A DNA stretch of 64,000 nt, taken from positions 558,001 through 622,000 of the forward strand of contig NZ_CP055153.1 of assembly GCF_014075995.1 (NCBI RefSeq), given 5' to 3'. Below are positions 1 to 9,336 of the stretch, piece by piece (positions within the stretch are counted from its first letter, which is position 1; every line of letters begins with the position of its first letter). The translations under genes and the position numbers were made by a program. The notes under the pieces are model-generated. The model ran no database searches. It was given only the letters and a program-made list of their open reading frames with translations, and was not told where the DNA came from. The DNA is from Adhaeribacter radiodurans. Its GTDB lineage: Bacteria; Bacteroidota; Bacteroidia; Cytophagales; Hymenobacteraceae.

Positions 1-1
1 T

Positions 2-529
2 ATAATTGTTACGGATTTTATTGATATGAAATCGGCGGAAAACCGCCAGAAAGTGTTTGATGTAGTAAAAGAAGAGATGAAAAGGGACCGTTCTAAATCA
101 ACGGTTTTGCCTATTTCTAAATTTGGGTTAATGCAGATTACCCGCCAGCGCGTACGACCGGAACAAAACATTGTTACTGGCGAAGTTTGCCCGACTTGTA
201 ACGGCACTGGTAAAATATCGGCCAGCATTTTGGTTACCGACGAAATCGAAAATACTATTGACGATTTACTAACGAACCAGAATCAGAAGAACATTACGCT
301 TTACGTGCATCCGTTTTTACACGCGTATTACACCAAGGGCCTGATTTCGAAGCAACTGAAGTGGTTCTTCCATTATTATAAATGGATTGGAGTTATGAAA
401 GATACTTCGTTGGGCTTAACGGAATATAAGATAATGGATGAACGTAACGAAGAAATTGAAGTACACTCCAGCGCTATAGAAGTAAACAGTGTACAAGATA
501 AGTTTGAAGCAGTAGACGAAGTAGTTTAA
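2..529 (+). CDS. rng: Ribonuclease E/G family protein, C-terminal part (5' end outside window)
   Basis: This is the 3' end of an RNase E/G gene; the frame is open back to base 2, so the true start lies before the window. RNase G is a cytoplasmic endoribonuclease that processes rRNA and mRNA 5' regions. Visible are the conserved tail of the catalytic domain (IDMKSAENRQKVFD, then FGLMQITRQRVRP) and a CPTCNGTG motif at about residues 60-67 counted from the internal Met at base 26. CPxCxG is the zinc-link motif that holds the dimer together in this family. The remaining roughly 100 residues form the small C-terminal domain seen in Bacteroidota homologues. A strong intrinsic terminator follows 25 bases after the stop, so this is the last gene of its unit. 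Confidence 0.9.
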   Translation: MIVTDFIDMKSAENRQKVFDVVKEEMKRDRSKSTVLPISKFGLMQITRQRVRPEQNIVTGEVCPTCNGTGKISASILVTDEIENTIDDLLTNQNQKNITLYVHPFLHAYYTKGLISKQLKWFFHYYKWIGVMKDTSLGLTEYKIMDERNEEIEVHSSAIEVNSVQDKFEAVDEVV

Positions 530-553
530 TTAGCACCCATTATTAATAAAAAT

Positions 554-586
554 AAAACCCGCCGTTAATTAAACGGCGGGTTTTTT
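554..586 (+). terminator. Intrinsic terminator after rng
   Basis: The stem AAAACCCGCCGTT pairs with AACGGCGGGTTTT around an AATTA-type loop and runs straight into a T-tract. It sits between the rng stop (529) and the convergent gene ending at 637. A-rich bases on the left arm let it also work in the other direction. Confidence 0.85.
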
Positions 587-636
587 AATGCTTCAAAGTT
601 AGAATTGTAAGAGAAATTTAAACCAGAAAGTTATTT

Positions 637-1302
637 CTAAAACTTAACTCCTAAATCAAGAGAAAAAATATTGTTTCTTACTTCAATTTTATCGCTAATT
701 CTTTCTTCATAATAATCATCAATGCTGGCTAAGCCACGATGATATGATAAACCACCGAATAATTTAGTAGTTTCCCCAACCTGGTATTCCAAGCCGGTTC
801 CTAAAATAACATCCGCATCAAATACGTTGAAGTGTTTAGAATATTTTTTATTATCTGGGTCTAATTTTTCACCGTTAACCTTTGCTCCCATGCGGGGGTT
901 AAGCGAAAAACCAGTCTGGAAATAAACTCTCATATCGGGAGCCACCTCGTTCGTAAATAATTTAACCGTAAGTGGAATTTCTAAGTATTGTAAGGAAATG
1001 TCGTCGGTAGTACGACCACTAACGCCAGGTTGAATAAATGAAGTAGGGTAAGAAACGCTTCCACCTTTTCCGGTAAAAGATAAACCTGTGGAGAAAGCGG
1101 CATTTTCGGTAAAGTATAAATCAGCAATTACCCCAAACCCAAACCGGAAATTAGCACCTTCTTTTTCAAAGTCTACATTAGAAGGTACAATAAGACGCTG
1201 GCCGGCAATGGAAGGTGTAATTTTAATGCCTAATTCTAGCTCCTGGGCGAAAGCAGTAGACGTAAAAGCCAATAAGAGACAGATAAAAGTAATTTTTTTC
1301 AT
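637..1302 (-). CDS. Secreted outer-membrane beta-barrel protein (PorT-like/OMP_b-brl_2 type)
   Basis: A 221-residue protein with a clear Sec signal peptide (MKKITFICLLLAFTSTAFA, cut before QE). The mature part has alternating hydrophobic and polar strands and ends in a beta-strand (FSLDLGVKF), typical of small outer-membrane barrels. The length fits the broad PorT-like/outer-membrane beta-barrel families of Bacteroidota. Nothing singles out PorT itself, so no symbol is given. It is convergent with rng and divergent from gldB (61 bp between starts). The role is unknown, probably structural or transport in the outer membrane. Confidence 0.75.
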   Translation of the reverse strand: MKKITFICLLLAFTSTAFAQELELGIKITPSIAGQRLIVPSNVDFEKEGANFRFGFGVIADLYFTENAAFSTGLSFTGKGGSVSYPTSFIQPGVSGRTTDDISLQYLEIPLTVKLFTNEVAPDMRVYFQTGFSLNPRMGAKVNGEKLDPDNKKYSKHFNVFDADVILGTGLEYQVGETTKLFGGLSYHRGLASIDDYYEERISDKIEVRNNIFSLDLGVKF

Positions 1303-1363
1303 AGTTGTAAATTAAATAAACAGATTAAAAGCCTATCAGTATAATAGTTTAGTTTTGTAGCAA

Positions 1364-2374
1364 ATGTATTTAATAAAACATAGCCAAATATTTGTTTTTC
1401 TTTCTTTGTTGTTGGTATTCAGTTGCCAGAAAAAATCCTGCGAAATTGATTCCAGAATTGCTGCCATTAACATTAATCTGCCAATACAACGGCTGGAAAA
1501 AGCTTTATACGCCAGTAAATCAAAAGAAGATGTGCAACGCTTCTTACAGGCAAATTCTTTATTCGCTCGGAAGTACCTGCAAGTTGATGCTAACCATTTA
1601 GATAACAACTTAATAAACTCCCTTTATGGTCTGGTTACCAATCCGCAATTAAGTAAATTTGTAACCGAAACCGAGAAGACTTTTGGTAATCTGGAGCCTC
1701 AGCAACGCGATTTAGTAACGGCATTTAAGCACATTAAATATTATTATCCGAAAACAAACTTACCGCAGGTCCAAACTTTTGTATCGGGCTTACTGGGGCC
1801 GGATTTAGTGGTGAGCGATAGCATAATTGTACTGGGTCTGGATTATTTTGTGGGTGATAAAGCTAGTTATCGACCTAAACAACCCAATTACATTTTGGAC
1901 CGCTACAAACCACAAAATTTAATTCCGGCGGTAATGCTGCAGCAATCGGCCAAATTTAACTCCACGGATTTAGACGATAAACGCATGATGGCTCAGATGA
2001 TCTATTACGGAAAGTCGTACTACTTTACACAACATGTTTTGCCCTGTACCCCTGATTCTACCATAATTGGTTTCTCGGACCAGCAAATTGCCGATGTGCA
2101 ATACAATGAGGGTAAAATTTGGGCGCATTTAGTAGAGAAAAATTTACTTTTTGAAACCAATCATTTTAAAACGGGCAAATACCTGGAAGAACGCCCCACC
2201 GTACCGGAGATTGATGCCAAATGCCCGGGAAGAATTGGCCGGTGGGTAGGCTGGCAAATTGTGCGGAAATACATGGAAGAAAATCCGGAAGTTACTTTGC
2301 CGCAGCTTATGGCGGAAAAAGATGCCCAAAAGATTTTTAATAATTCGCATTATAAACCGAAGCGCAGGAGTTAA
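1364..2374 (+). CDS. gldB: Gliding motility lipoprotein GldB
   Basis: A 336-residue lipoprotein. The N-terminus is hydrophobic and ends in a lipobox-like VFSC (Cys at about residue 21), so the mature protein should be lipid-anchored. The body matches the GldB family: YYPKTNLPQVQTFVSG, the ILDRYKPQNLIPAVMLQQ stretch, and a C-terminal CPGRIGRWVGWQIVRKYM segment. GldB is related to DUF2268 metallopeptidases but is not known to be an active peptidase. In Flavobacterium johnsoniae it is required for gliding. A TAGTTTTG box at 1350-1357 matches the Bacteroidota -7 consensus but lies only 7 bases from the ATG, so either the leader is very short or the box is fortuitous. The start is fixed by the signal sequence. 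Confidence 0.88.
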   Translation: MYLIKHSQIFVFLSLLLVFSCQKKSCEIDSRIAAININLPIQRLEKALYASKSKEDVQRFLQANSLFARKYLQVDANHLDNNLINSLYGLVTNPQLSKFVTETEKTFGNLEPQQRDLVTAFKHIKYYYPKTNLPQVQTFVSGLLGPDLVVSDSIIVLGLDYFVGDKASYRPKQPNYILDRYKPQNLIPAVMLQQSAKFNSTDLDDKRMMAQMIYYGKSYYFTQHVLPCTPDSTIIGFSDQQIADVQYNEGKIWAHLVEKNLLFETNHFKTGKYLEERPTVPEIDAKCPGRIGRWVGWQIVRKYMEENPEVTLPQLMAEKDAQKIFNNSHYKPKRRS

Positions 2375-2414
2375 AAGCAAAAGGTTAAACTGCTTAAGAA
2401 AGAGAAGGAGCTAG

Positions 2415-2951
2415 ATGAAAATACTTATTAAATGGGTAACTGTGTGCTTATGGTCTGTTGTATTGTTATGGGGTTGCAAATTAACGGCTCAGCAAAAAAC
2501 AGAAGCGGAACTACCCGTTACTACCGAAAACCAAATGCCTGAGAAGAAAAAAGCGCCACCTTTACCTATAAAGCAAAGTAACCAGCAAGCAGCGGCGCCG
2601 GCTATTTCTCCCGGGCATTGCCGCATCATTGGGAAAGTAATTGCTATTTCGCCGGAACCGGAAGCCGGAGTTACCGGTATTTGTGGTCAGGTACCTTGCC
2701 GGGCTAAAGTAAAAATTCAAAAGATATTGGGCTACGGACATTCCTTTAATCAAACGCTGGCCGTAGACCAAGAAATAAACGCTTATTTTACTTTTTCTTT
2801 ACAACCTTCGGCTAAACTGTTGCCAAACATGACCACCCCTTTACCCGGTTTAAAAATAGGTAGTTCTTTTCAGGCTGATATTTCACCGGGTGCGGAGATG
2901 GTTGGCACCACTTCGCCTTGGTACCAGGTGGCAGTTTATCAAATTCCTTAA
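2415..2951 (+). CDS. Putative lipoprotein of unknown function
   Basis: A 178-residue protein with a hydrophobic N-terminus ending in LLWGC (Cys at about residue 21), a probable lipoprotein signal. A Lys/Pro/Gln-rich linker of about 40 residues follows. The C-terminal 110 residues form a compact domain with paired cysteines in ICGQVPCRAKVKI and several beta-type stretches. It starts 40 bases after gldB and is preceded by AAGGAG, a better ribosome site than most genes here. It does not look like GldC, which often follows gldB. I do not recognise the fold; an OB-like or Ig-like periplasmic domain is a guess. Confidence 0.65.
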   Translation: MKILIKWVTVCLWSVVLLWGCKLTAQQKTEAELPVTTENQMPEKKKAPPLPIKQSNQQAAAPAISPGHCRIIGKVIAISPEPEAGVTGICGQVPCRAKVKIQKILGYGHSFNQTLAVDQEINAYFTFSLQPSAKLLPNMTTPLPGLKIGSSFQADISPGAEMVGTTSPWYQVAVYQIP

Positions 2952-3109
2952 CCCTTAAGCGGTCACTATATGCTTCTTTAGTGCTTTTTAAAGTAAGGTT
3001 TTGTAACTGATAAATGGCAAAACCTGGGCTTGCATTGTTAGGTAGATACCAGTAACTTATACTTCAGACTAGAAAAAAACATTCCTTTATTACTTACCTT
3101 TTGGGCATA

Positions 3110-5962
3110 ATGCATTCATCAACTAGGAATCGCTACCTGTTATCTATATTTTTCTTACTTATTGTTTTTTGTGGTGCGTTTTATTTTTCTACTAAAACAA
3201 TGCTGAGGGGTAAAGACGCGCAATCTGCTTCTTACTACATTCACCGCATCAAGAAAAAAGTAAAATCTGAAATTGGCTCAGAGGAAGATCCGGGTGCCCG
3301 TGCCCGTTATGAATTTGACAGATTAAAAAATCCGTTTACCGGAGATATTCCGGAAAATATCCGCGCGAAAGAATTAAGCTTTGCTGCTAAATTACCGCGC
3401 AACACAGCTTTATTGCAGTATAAAAATGTAAATCCGGCAGCCAGGCAACTAATTGCCGACTGGGACCAACGTGGTCCGTATAATGTAGGCGGGCGTACGC
3501 GGGCCTTAGCTATTGATGTGGCCGACGAGAATGTAATTTTAGCCGGTGGGGTTTCGGGTGGTATGTGGCGTTCTACGGATAATGGCGTGTCGTGGGAAAA
3601 AACAACGGAACCTAGTATGCTGCACAGCGTTTCCGCCTTAGCGCAAGACACGCGTCCGGGTAAAACAAATATTTGGTACCATGGCAGCGGCGAGTTGGAG
3701 GGTAATTCGGCAGCAGCGCCTTCGGCCAATTACCGGGGCAACGGAATCTATAAATCAACAAATAATGGAATATCCTGGCAAATTCTACCCTCTACACAAA
3801 CTACCGACGTAACCACCTTTAATAACGTTTTTCAGTGGAGTTGGCGATTGGTCACGAACCCGGCTAATGTTAATCAGGATGAAGTATACGTGGCTACGAT
3901 TGGCGGTATTCAACGTTCCGTGAATGGCGGCACTACCTGGACGAATGCCTTAGGCACGAACAGTGCCGTACAAAGTAATAATTACTCCCGTTATACCGAT
4001 ATTGCCATTAGTAGTCAAGGAGTGCGTTATGCTACCATGAGCGAAATTACAACCAGCGGTAGCGGCAGCTCACCCCAAAAAGGCATATTTCGGTCAACGG
4101 AAGGCACCAACTGGATTAATATAACCCCAGCTAAATTTCCGGAAGGATTTGAACGGATTGTGCTGGCTATTGCGCCTTCCAACGAAAACATAGTTTATTT
4201 CCTGGCTCATACTCCCAATTTTGGTAAGTTTGATGCCAGTATCTGGAAATATACCTATATTTCTGGTGATGGTAGCGGAGCGGGCGGTACCTGGGAAGAT
4301 CGATCGGCTAACGTACCTGATTTTTCGAAAGATATAGGAGATTACAATGCTCAGGATAATTATAATATGCTTATTCAGGTGAAACCTGATAATCCGAACA
4401 TAGTTTTTATTGGAGGTACCAACTTGTATGTGTCCAGAAATGGGTTTGCTACTGGTAATCAAACGCGCTGGATTGGTGGTTACCTGGAAAATGTAGATTG
4501 GTATCCCAACCATCACCCGGACCAACATGCTTTGGTATTTTATCCATCTAACCCAAACCGGATTCTTTCCGGGCACGATGGAGGACTTAGCCGGGCTAAT
4601 AATATTAATACTTCCGATTCCATCCGCTACGAAGATTTAAACCGGGGATATATTACCACCCAATGCTATAGTATTGCCATTAACTTAAACGAACAAGAAA
4701 ACGATATTCTGGGCGGATTTCAGGATAACGGCTCTTGGGTAACGCAAAACAACAGTGCGACCACTAACTGGAGTAATTTGTTTTTCGGCGATGGTGCTAC
4801 TACTGCTATTACTAAAAATTCCTGGATTGTTTCAGCTCAGGAAGGTTTTATTGTGCGATACGCTTTTAGTAATACAAACGAATTTTTAGGTTATGCACAG
4901 CTTAATCCAGCGGGAGTAGAAGGTTACGAATTTATTAATCCGTACCTTATTGATCCGAATAACCAATTTGTAATGTATTTGCCCAAAGGGGATACCTTGT
5001 ACCGCAACAGCGATATTTCAGCTATTCCGTTGTCCAAAGGGGATTTAAACGAAGAAACTCCTAATTGGCGCATCATAAGCACCGTCGATCCTTCTTTATC
5101 CCGACGCATCACCGCAGTAGCAGTAAGTAAAACACCCGCTGATATTGTTTATTTTGGTACGGATAATGGCAAGTTATTTAAGTTAACCAACCCGGGAGGA
5201 GCCACTCCAGCCAGAACTACTATTACCGGAACTAATTTCCCGCCAGGTTATATTTCTTGTATTGCGGTAAATCCAGCCGATGCCAACGAAGTAATAGTTA
5301 CATTTTCTAACTATGGGGTACTTAGTTTATTTCAAACCAAAGATGGCGGTACTACCTGGGTAGCAGTGGCCGGTAATTTAGAACAAAGACCTGATGGCAC
5401 CGGAAATGGCCCTTCTACCCGTTGGGTAAGTATTTTACCTTCTACAACCGGTGGTCAAACCAAGTATTTTGTAGGAACCAGTACCGGCTTATACGCTACG
5501 GCTAACTTACAAGGCGAACAAACCATTTGGCTGAAAGAAGGCCAGACTACCATTGGCGATGTTCCGGTGGATATGGTTTTATCCCGGTCGGTAGATAACC
5601 TGGTGGCAGTAGGAACCCACGGTAATGGCGTATACACGGTAAATTATAACGTAGATATTGAAAGCCCGGCAGCAACCGATCAGATTGCGGTAAAAGCTTA
5701 CCCTTCTCCGTTTACGGTAAATAAACCGATAACCATTGAGTATACCATACCGCGGCAAAGCCGGGTAATTATTAAAATTTACGATGTGGCGGGGCGGCTT
5801 ATAACCACTTTATTAGACGAAAGCAAACAACCCGGTAACAACACTGTGCAATGGAATGGCCGCTCATCTACGGGAGCACAGGTGCATCGGGGAATGTATT
5901 TGTATACCGTTGCTACAGCCAACGATATGGAGTCGGGGAAGGTGCTGTTTTTAGGTGATTAA
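3110..5962 (+). CDS. Secreted BNR/sortilin-like beta-propeller protein with T9SS C-terminal sorting domain
   Basis: About 950 residues. The ATG at 3110 is preferred over an in-frame TTG at 3101 because it starts directly at the signal/anchor segment (RYLLSIFFLLIVFCGAF). Repeated Asp-box (BNR) motifs are visible, such as STDNGVSWE, STNNGISWQ, SVNGGTTWT and TKDGGTTWV, which build sortilin/sialidase-like propellers. The last 90 residues carry a FlgD-like/T9SS type A sorting domain (YPSPFTVNKP, KIYDVAGRLI, VHRGMYLYTV). It is therefore predicted to cross the outer membrane by T9SS and be released or surface attached. Asp boxes are structural, so an enzymatic role cannot be assumed. A 400-bp AT-rich gap follows. 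Confidence 0.85.
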   Translation: MHSSTRNRYLLSIFFLLIVFCGAFYFSTKTMLRGKDAQSASYYIHRIKKKVKSEIGSEEDPGARARYEFDRLKNPFTGDIPENIRAKELSFAAKLPRNTALLQYKNVNPAARQLIADWDQRGPYNVGGRTRALAIDVADENVILAGGVSGGMWRSTDNGVSWEKTTEPSMLHSVSALAQDTRPGKTNIWYHGSGELEGNSAAAPSANYRGNGIYKSTNNGISWQILPSTQTTDVTTFNNVFQWSWRLVTNPANVNQDEVYVATIGGIQRSVNGGTTWTNALGTNSAVQSNNYSRYTDIAISSQGVRYATMSEITTSGSGSSPQKGIFRSTEGTNWINITPAKFPEGFERIVLAIAPSNENIVYFLAHTPNFGKFDASIWKYTYISGDGSGAGGTWEDRSANVPDFSKDIGDYNAQDNYNMLIQVKPDNPNIVFIGGTNLYVSRNGFATGNQTRWIGGYLENVDWYPNHHPDQHALVFYPSNPNRILSGHDGGLSRANNINTSDSIRYEDLNRGYITTQCYSIAINLNEQENDILGGFQDNGSWVTQNNSATTNWSNLFFGDGATTAITKNSWIVSAQEGFIVRYAFSNTNEFLGYAQLNPAGVEGYEFINPYLIDPNNQFVMYLPKGDTLYRNSDISAIPLSKGDLNEETPNWRIISTVDPSLSRRITAVAVSKTPADIVYFGTDNGKLFKLTNPGGATPARTTITGTNFPPGYISCIAVNPADANEVIVTFSNYGVLSLFQTKDGGTTWVAVAGNLEQRPDGTGNGPSTRWVSILPSTTGGQTKYFVGTSTGLYATANLQGEQTIWLKEGQTTIGDVPVDMVLSRSVDNLVAVGTHGNGVYTVNYNVDIESPAATDQIAVKAYPSPFTVNKPITIEYTIPRQSRVIIKIYDVAGRLITTLLDESKQPGNNTVQWNGRSSTGAQVHRGMYLYTVATANDMESGKVLFLGD

Positions 5963-6300
5963 AAAAGTGGATATTATTTATTATCACCACTCTAAATATA
6001 AGGCGCTTATATCTACTTATTTAATTCAAGGTAAGTAGTTTGAATTTTAGTAAATAATCAGAGTTAAGCACTGGTTTTCTACTTAATACTATTGTGTTTT
6101 GAATCGTTAAAGGAAAATCCTTTAGATACTAGAAGTTAAACTTTACAGCTGTTCCGCATTTTAGAAGTTTATTTATTATCGGGTTATTTTAGTAACCATT
6201 AGTTAGTTGCAAAGTCCTATATGGTGGTGAGGATAAACTCTTAGGCGAAATTTTTACTTTTTTTAATGCGAAACAGCTTTTAAATAGTTAAAGATTACAT
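5963..6300. other. Intergenic AT-rich stretch without a recognisable gene
   Basis: Between the BNR protein and the terminator of hemB I see no credible open frame, RNA or repeat. There is only a weak short inverted repeat near 5967-5991 (GTGG/CCAC), just after the BNR stop, that could aid termination. Confidence 0.5.
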
Positions 6301-6342
6301 AAAACAGAAAGGCCAGCTGTATTTAGCTGGCCTTTCTGTTTT
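6301..6342. terminator. Bidirectional intrinsic terminator downstream of hemB
   Basis: A perfect 18-bp stem (left arm AAAACAGAAAGGCCAGCT) with a 6-base loop, T-rich on both strands. It lies 18 bases beyond the hemB stop and can also stop plus-strand transcription. Confidence 0.85.
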
Positions 6343-6359
6343 ATGGAGGTACTTAATTG

Positions 6360-7340
6360 TTAGCCTTTTTTTAAATATTGAGCGGCTTCTTTGGCAAAAT
6401 AAGTGAGAATAATATCGGCACCAGCCCGTTTCATACTTAGTAAACATTCCATCATGGCTTTTTCGCCATCAATCCAACCATTTTGGGCTGCCGCTTTTAC
6501 CATAGCGTACTCACCGCTTACATTATAAGCGGCAATGGGTAAATGTGAATTGTCGCGCAACAGTTTAATAATATCCAGATAGGCTAAAGCTGGTTTTACC
6601 ATTAAATAATCGGCTCCTTCGGCGGTGTCTAACTCAGCTTCCAGTAAAGCCTCCCGGCTATTCGCGGGGTTCATCTGGTACGTTTTCTTATCGCCAAATT
6701 TTGGGGCAGAATCAAGAGCATCGCGGAACGGACCGTAGAAAGCACCTGCATATTTAGCGGTATAGCTCATAATAGCTACATTCTGAAATCCATTTCGATC
6801 TAACTGCTCGCGAATAAAGCCAACCCGGCCATCCATCATGTCGGATGGAGCAATAATATCGGCACCTGCGCGGGCTTGTTCTAAAGCCATTTTGGCCAGT
6901 ATTTCTAAAGTCGCATCGTTTAAAATTTCGCCATTATCTACAATACCGTCGTGACCATCGGAAGAGTAGGGGTCCATAGCCACATCGGTTACTAAAATCA
7001 CGTCCGGAAAATTTCTTTTTACTTCCCGGATAAAAGAAGGAAATAAGCCTTCAGGATTAAAGCTTTCGGACGCAAACCGGTCTTTTTTACTTTCCTGAAT
7101 ATTGGGGAAAGGTGCAAAGGCTTTCACGCCAAGGTCTACGCAAGACGCAATTTCGTCGAGCATTCTATCGGTAGAGTACCGGGCAATGCCGGGTATCGAG
7201 GTAATTTCTACTTTCTTGTTTTCCCCTTCCAGCACAAAAATGGGGAATATTAAATCGTTAACGGTAAGGTTATTTTCCTGAACCAGGTTCCGGATTACTT
7301 CTGTTCTCCGGTTCCGGCGCGGACGTCTGGTTAAGTTCAT
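6360..7340 (-). CDS. hemB: Porphobilinogen synthase (delta-aminolevulinic acid dehydratase)
   Basis: A cytosolic enzyme that condenses two 5-aminolevulinate molecules to porphobilinogen in tetrapyrrole synthesis. At 326 residues it has full family length. The two active-site lysines are visible: Lys196 in SYTAKYAGAFYGPFRDA and the Schiff-base Lys249 in DYLMVKPALAYLDI. The ASDGHDGIV-like metal/allosteric region is represented by DPYSSDGHDG at about residues 122-131. It starts with ATG and is monocistronic, with a strong terminator after it and a 221-bp gap before the next gene. Confidence 0.97.
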   Translation of the reverse strand: MNLTRRPRRNRRTEVIRNLVQENNLTVNDLIFPIFVLEGENKKVEITSIPGIARYSTDRMLDEIASCVDLGVKAFAPFPNIQESKKDRFASESFNPEGLFPSFIREVKRNFPDVILVTDVAMDPYSSDGHDGIVDNGEILNDATLEILAKMALEQARAGADIIAPSDMMDGRVGFIREQLDRNGFQNVAIMSYTAKYAGAFYGPFRDALDSAPKFGDKKTYQMNPANSREALLEAELDTAEGADYLMVKPALAYLDIIKLLRDNSHLPIAAYNVSGEYAMVKAAAQNGWIDGEKAMMECLLSMKRAGADIILTYFAKEAAQYLKKG

Positions 7341-7561
7341 GTGGTAAATATTATTTTAGTTTATAGGTTGCCATCAACCGCTTACTTATACCACAAAGTT
7401 TAGACTTATGCCGTTCCCTTGCAAGTAAAATTAGTATTCTGTTTATGGTTTAAACCTAAAGAAGAAGTTCATTTGAATAGTATGTCTTCTGAGTAGGGGT
7501 ACGTTAAGCAAATTTAATATACTGTCTGTTCCACCATAAACGGTGCTTTATTCTAACCCAC

Positions 7562-8602
7562 TTACTTAACCCACTTTAAAAGTTGGAAGCGGCGCGATTG
7601 ATGTTGCTTAATAGTGCTGCTAACGTTGTTTACAATGGCCGCAGCTGCTTTGGGTGTGTGATTGGCTAACTCTATACTTTGCTCTATAGGTAAAACACTT
7701 AAAGCTGTAGAAAGCCAATCGGCATCGGTGCCGTTTTTAGCTATTATGGTTACCAGTCGCTGGTCCGTAAGGCCTAGGCCGGTAAAAGGATTAATAATGT
7801 GCGAATAGCGTTGGCCGTTTAGCTCTACAAATTGGTACAAATCACCGGAAGTAGCAACGCCGCCGTGTTTCAGATAAATTTGCTTACCGCCTATGTAATT
7901 AGTTTCGTTGCCAATGCTTAAATCAATTTCCCAGCCTTTAGTAGCAGGTGGCGCTTTACTTACCCGGATGTTTCCACCGCCATCTATCAGGGCTATTTTT
8001 ATTCTATTTTGTCGCAAAACTTCCATGGCTTCATCTACGGCGTAGCCTTTGCCAATGGCGCCCAAATCTAACTGCATATTGGGTACCAGTAATTGCGCGG
8101 TTTTATGTTGCTTATTTAAAATTAAATGCTGGTAGCCAGTTGCCGCTTTAGCCTTGGCTAACGCTTCGGGACTTGGAAGTTGCTGTTTCCTACGGCTTCG
8201 TCGCCAAAGTTGCACCAATGGGCCTACGGTTATATCGAAAGCTCCTTCTGTTTTTTGGGCAACCTCTTGTGAAATTTGTAAGATCTGCCACAAGTCCGGA
8301 CTTAATTTTACTTTTTTACCCGTACCTGCTGTTACCGAAAGCTGATTTAGTTCGCTATCCGGAATATAGTCGCTCATTACTTGGTTTAACTGGTCTACGC
8401 GGTTAAAAGCGGCTTCAGCGGCTGATTGGGCCTGAGTTGCAGAGCGAGCATACAGAACTATCCGGAAAACAGTACCCATTTGCGGGTGGCTGTACTCATA
8501 CCGTTGGAGAGGTAATTTTTTATTTGTTCCTGCGGTTTTGGCAAAATTAAAAACTGGTATAAACCAAAATAGAAAAAGGAAAAACCAAGACCGAAAGAAC
8601 AT
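7562..8602 (-). CDS. FAD:protein FMN transferase (ApbE family)
   Basis: About 346 residues. The ATG at 8602 is chosen over an in-frame TTG at 8608 because it directly precedes the hydrophobic signal (FFRSWFFLFLFWFIPVF). ApbE enzymes attach FMN covalently to Thr/Ser of partner flavoproteins such as NqrC/RnfG outside the cytoplasm. Family marks are MGTVFRIVLYA near the N-terminus, LDLGAIGKGYAVDEAME in the middle (FAD/Mg site), and ALIDGGGNIRV. It is probably the last gene of a minus-strand unit with the RsmI-like gene, 16 bp upstream, and the alpha/beta hydrolase. No flavinylated partner is seen in the window. Confidence 0.9.
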   Translation of the reverse strand: MFFRSWFFLFLFWFIPVFNFAKTAGTNKKLPLQRYEYSHPQMGTVFRIVLYARSATQAQSAAEAAFNRVDQLNQVMSDYIPDSELNQLSVTAGTGKKVKLSPDLWQILQISQEVAQKTEGAFDITVGPLVQLWRRSRRKQQLPSPEALAKAKAATGYQHLILNKQHKTAQLLVPNMQLDLGAIGKGYAVDEAMEVLRQNRIKIALIDGGGNIRVSKAPPATKGWEIDLSIGNETNYIGGKQIYLKHGGVATSGDLYQFVELNGQRYSHIINPFTGLGLTDQRLVTIIAKNGTDADWLSTALSVLPIEQSIELANHTPKAAAAIVNNVSSTIKQHQSRRFQLLKWVK

Positions 8603-8618
8603 TAACAAAAATAGTAAA

Positions 8619-9332
8619 CTATGAGCGGTAAATTAAGAAAACCGTGGGCTGCTTATGAATGTCGGGTAAATTGCCTTGCCAATTCGCGATGGTATTGGTT
8701 TTGATAAATTCGTTCGGGCCGGTAATATTGGTGGCAATGCAAAGGCGGGTAGTAGGGTGAAGCTGTTGCAATAAATCGGTGAGCATTTGATTGTTGCGGT
8801 AAGGCGTTTCCATAAAGATTTGCGTTTGGTCGCGCTGCAGCATTTCTTTTTCTAAATTCCGGATGGCCTGTACCCGGTCTTTTTTCTCGATGGGCAAATA
8901 CCCGTGAAAAGCAAACGACTGCCCGTTAAAACCAGAACCCATCAGGGCCATTAATATCGACGATGGACCTACTAAGGGCACTACTTTTATTCCGGCGCGA
9001 TGCGCCAATTTTACTACTTCGGCACCCGGGTCAGCTACGCCGGGGCAGCCAGCTTCCGAAATAATACCGGCGTTTTGCCCCTTGGTAATCGGCTCTAAAG
9101 CTTTTTTAACTTCTGCTTCCGAAGAGTTTTTATCAATTACGGTAATCAGCAACGATTCAATAACTTTATCGGTAGCCATGGTTTTAATATAACGCCGGGC
9201 TGTGCGGGCGTTTTCCACGATAAAGTACGAAAGTCCGGAAATGCACTGCGTTACTTGCGCCGGAATAACGGCCGCCGCAGTATCCTCGGCAAGTATGGTG
9301 GGAATAAGGTAAATTATACCGGGTGTAGGCAT
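8619..9332 (-). CDS. SAM-dependent tetrapyrrole-methylase-fold enzyme (RsmI-like)
   Basis: 237 residues, with the tetrapyrrole methylase fold shared with 16S rRNA 2'-O-ribose methyltransferase RsmI. The SEAGCPGVADPGAEVV segment and LVGPSSILMALMGSGF are the glycine-rich SAM-binding and core motifs; FMETPYRNNQML follows. It is shorter than E. coli RsmI (about 286 residues) and its N-terminus has IPTILAEDTAAAVIP rather than the usual ATPIGNLxD motif. It therefore belongs to the divergent Bacteroidota subgroup, and its rRNA target is inferred only. It starts 4 bp after the alpha/beta hydrolase ends, suggesting a co-transcribed pair. Confidence 0.8.
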   Translation of the reverse strand: MPTPGIIYLIPTILAEDTAAAVIPAQVTQCISGLSYFIVENARTARRYIKTMATDKVIESLLITVIDKNSSEAEVKKALEPITKGQNAGIISEAGCPGVADPGAEVVKLAHRAGIKVVPLVGPSSILMALMGSGFNGQSFAFHGYLPIEKKDRVQAIRNLEKEMLQRDQTQIFMETPYRNNQMLTDLLQQLHPTTRLCIATNITGPNEFIKTNTIANWQGNLPDIHKQPTVFLIYRS

Positions 9333-9336
9333 GCCG

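Noticed and set aside
2415-2951. gldC, often found after gldB
   Set aside because: The protein is an exported lipoprotein with a linker and paired cysteines, unlike the small cytoplasmic GldC.
3110-5962. Sialidase or other glycosidase
   Set aside because: Only Asp-box propeller motifs are visible. No catalytic Arg triad or acid pair of a sialidase can be assigned.
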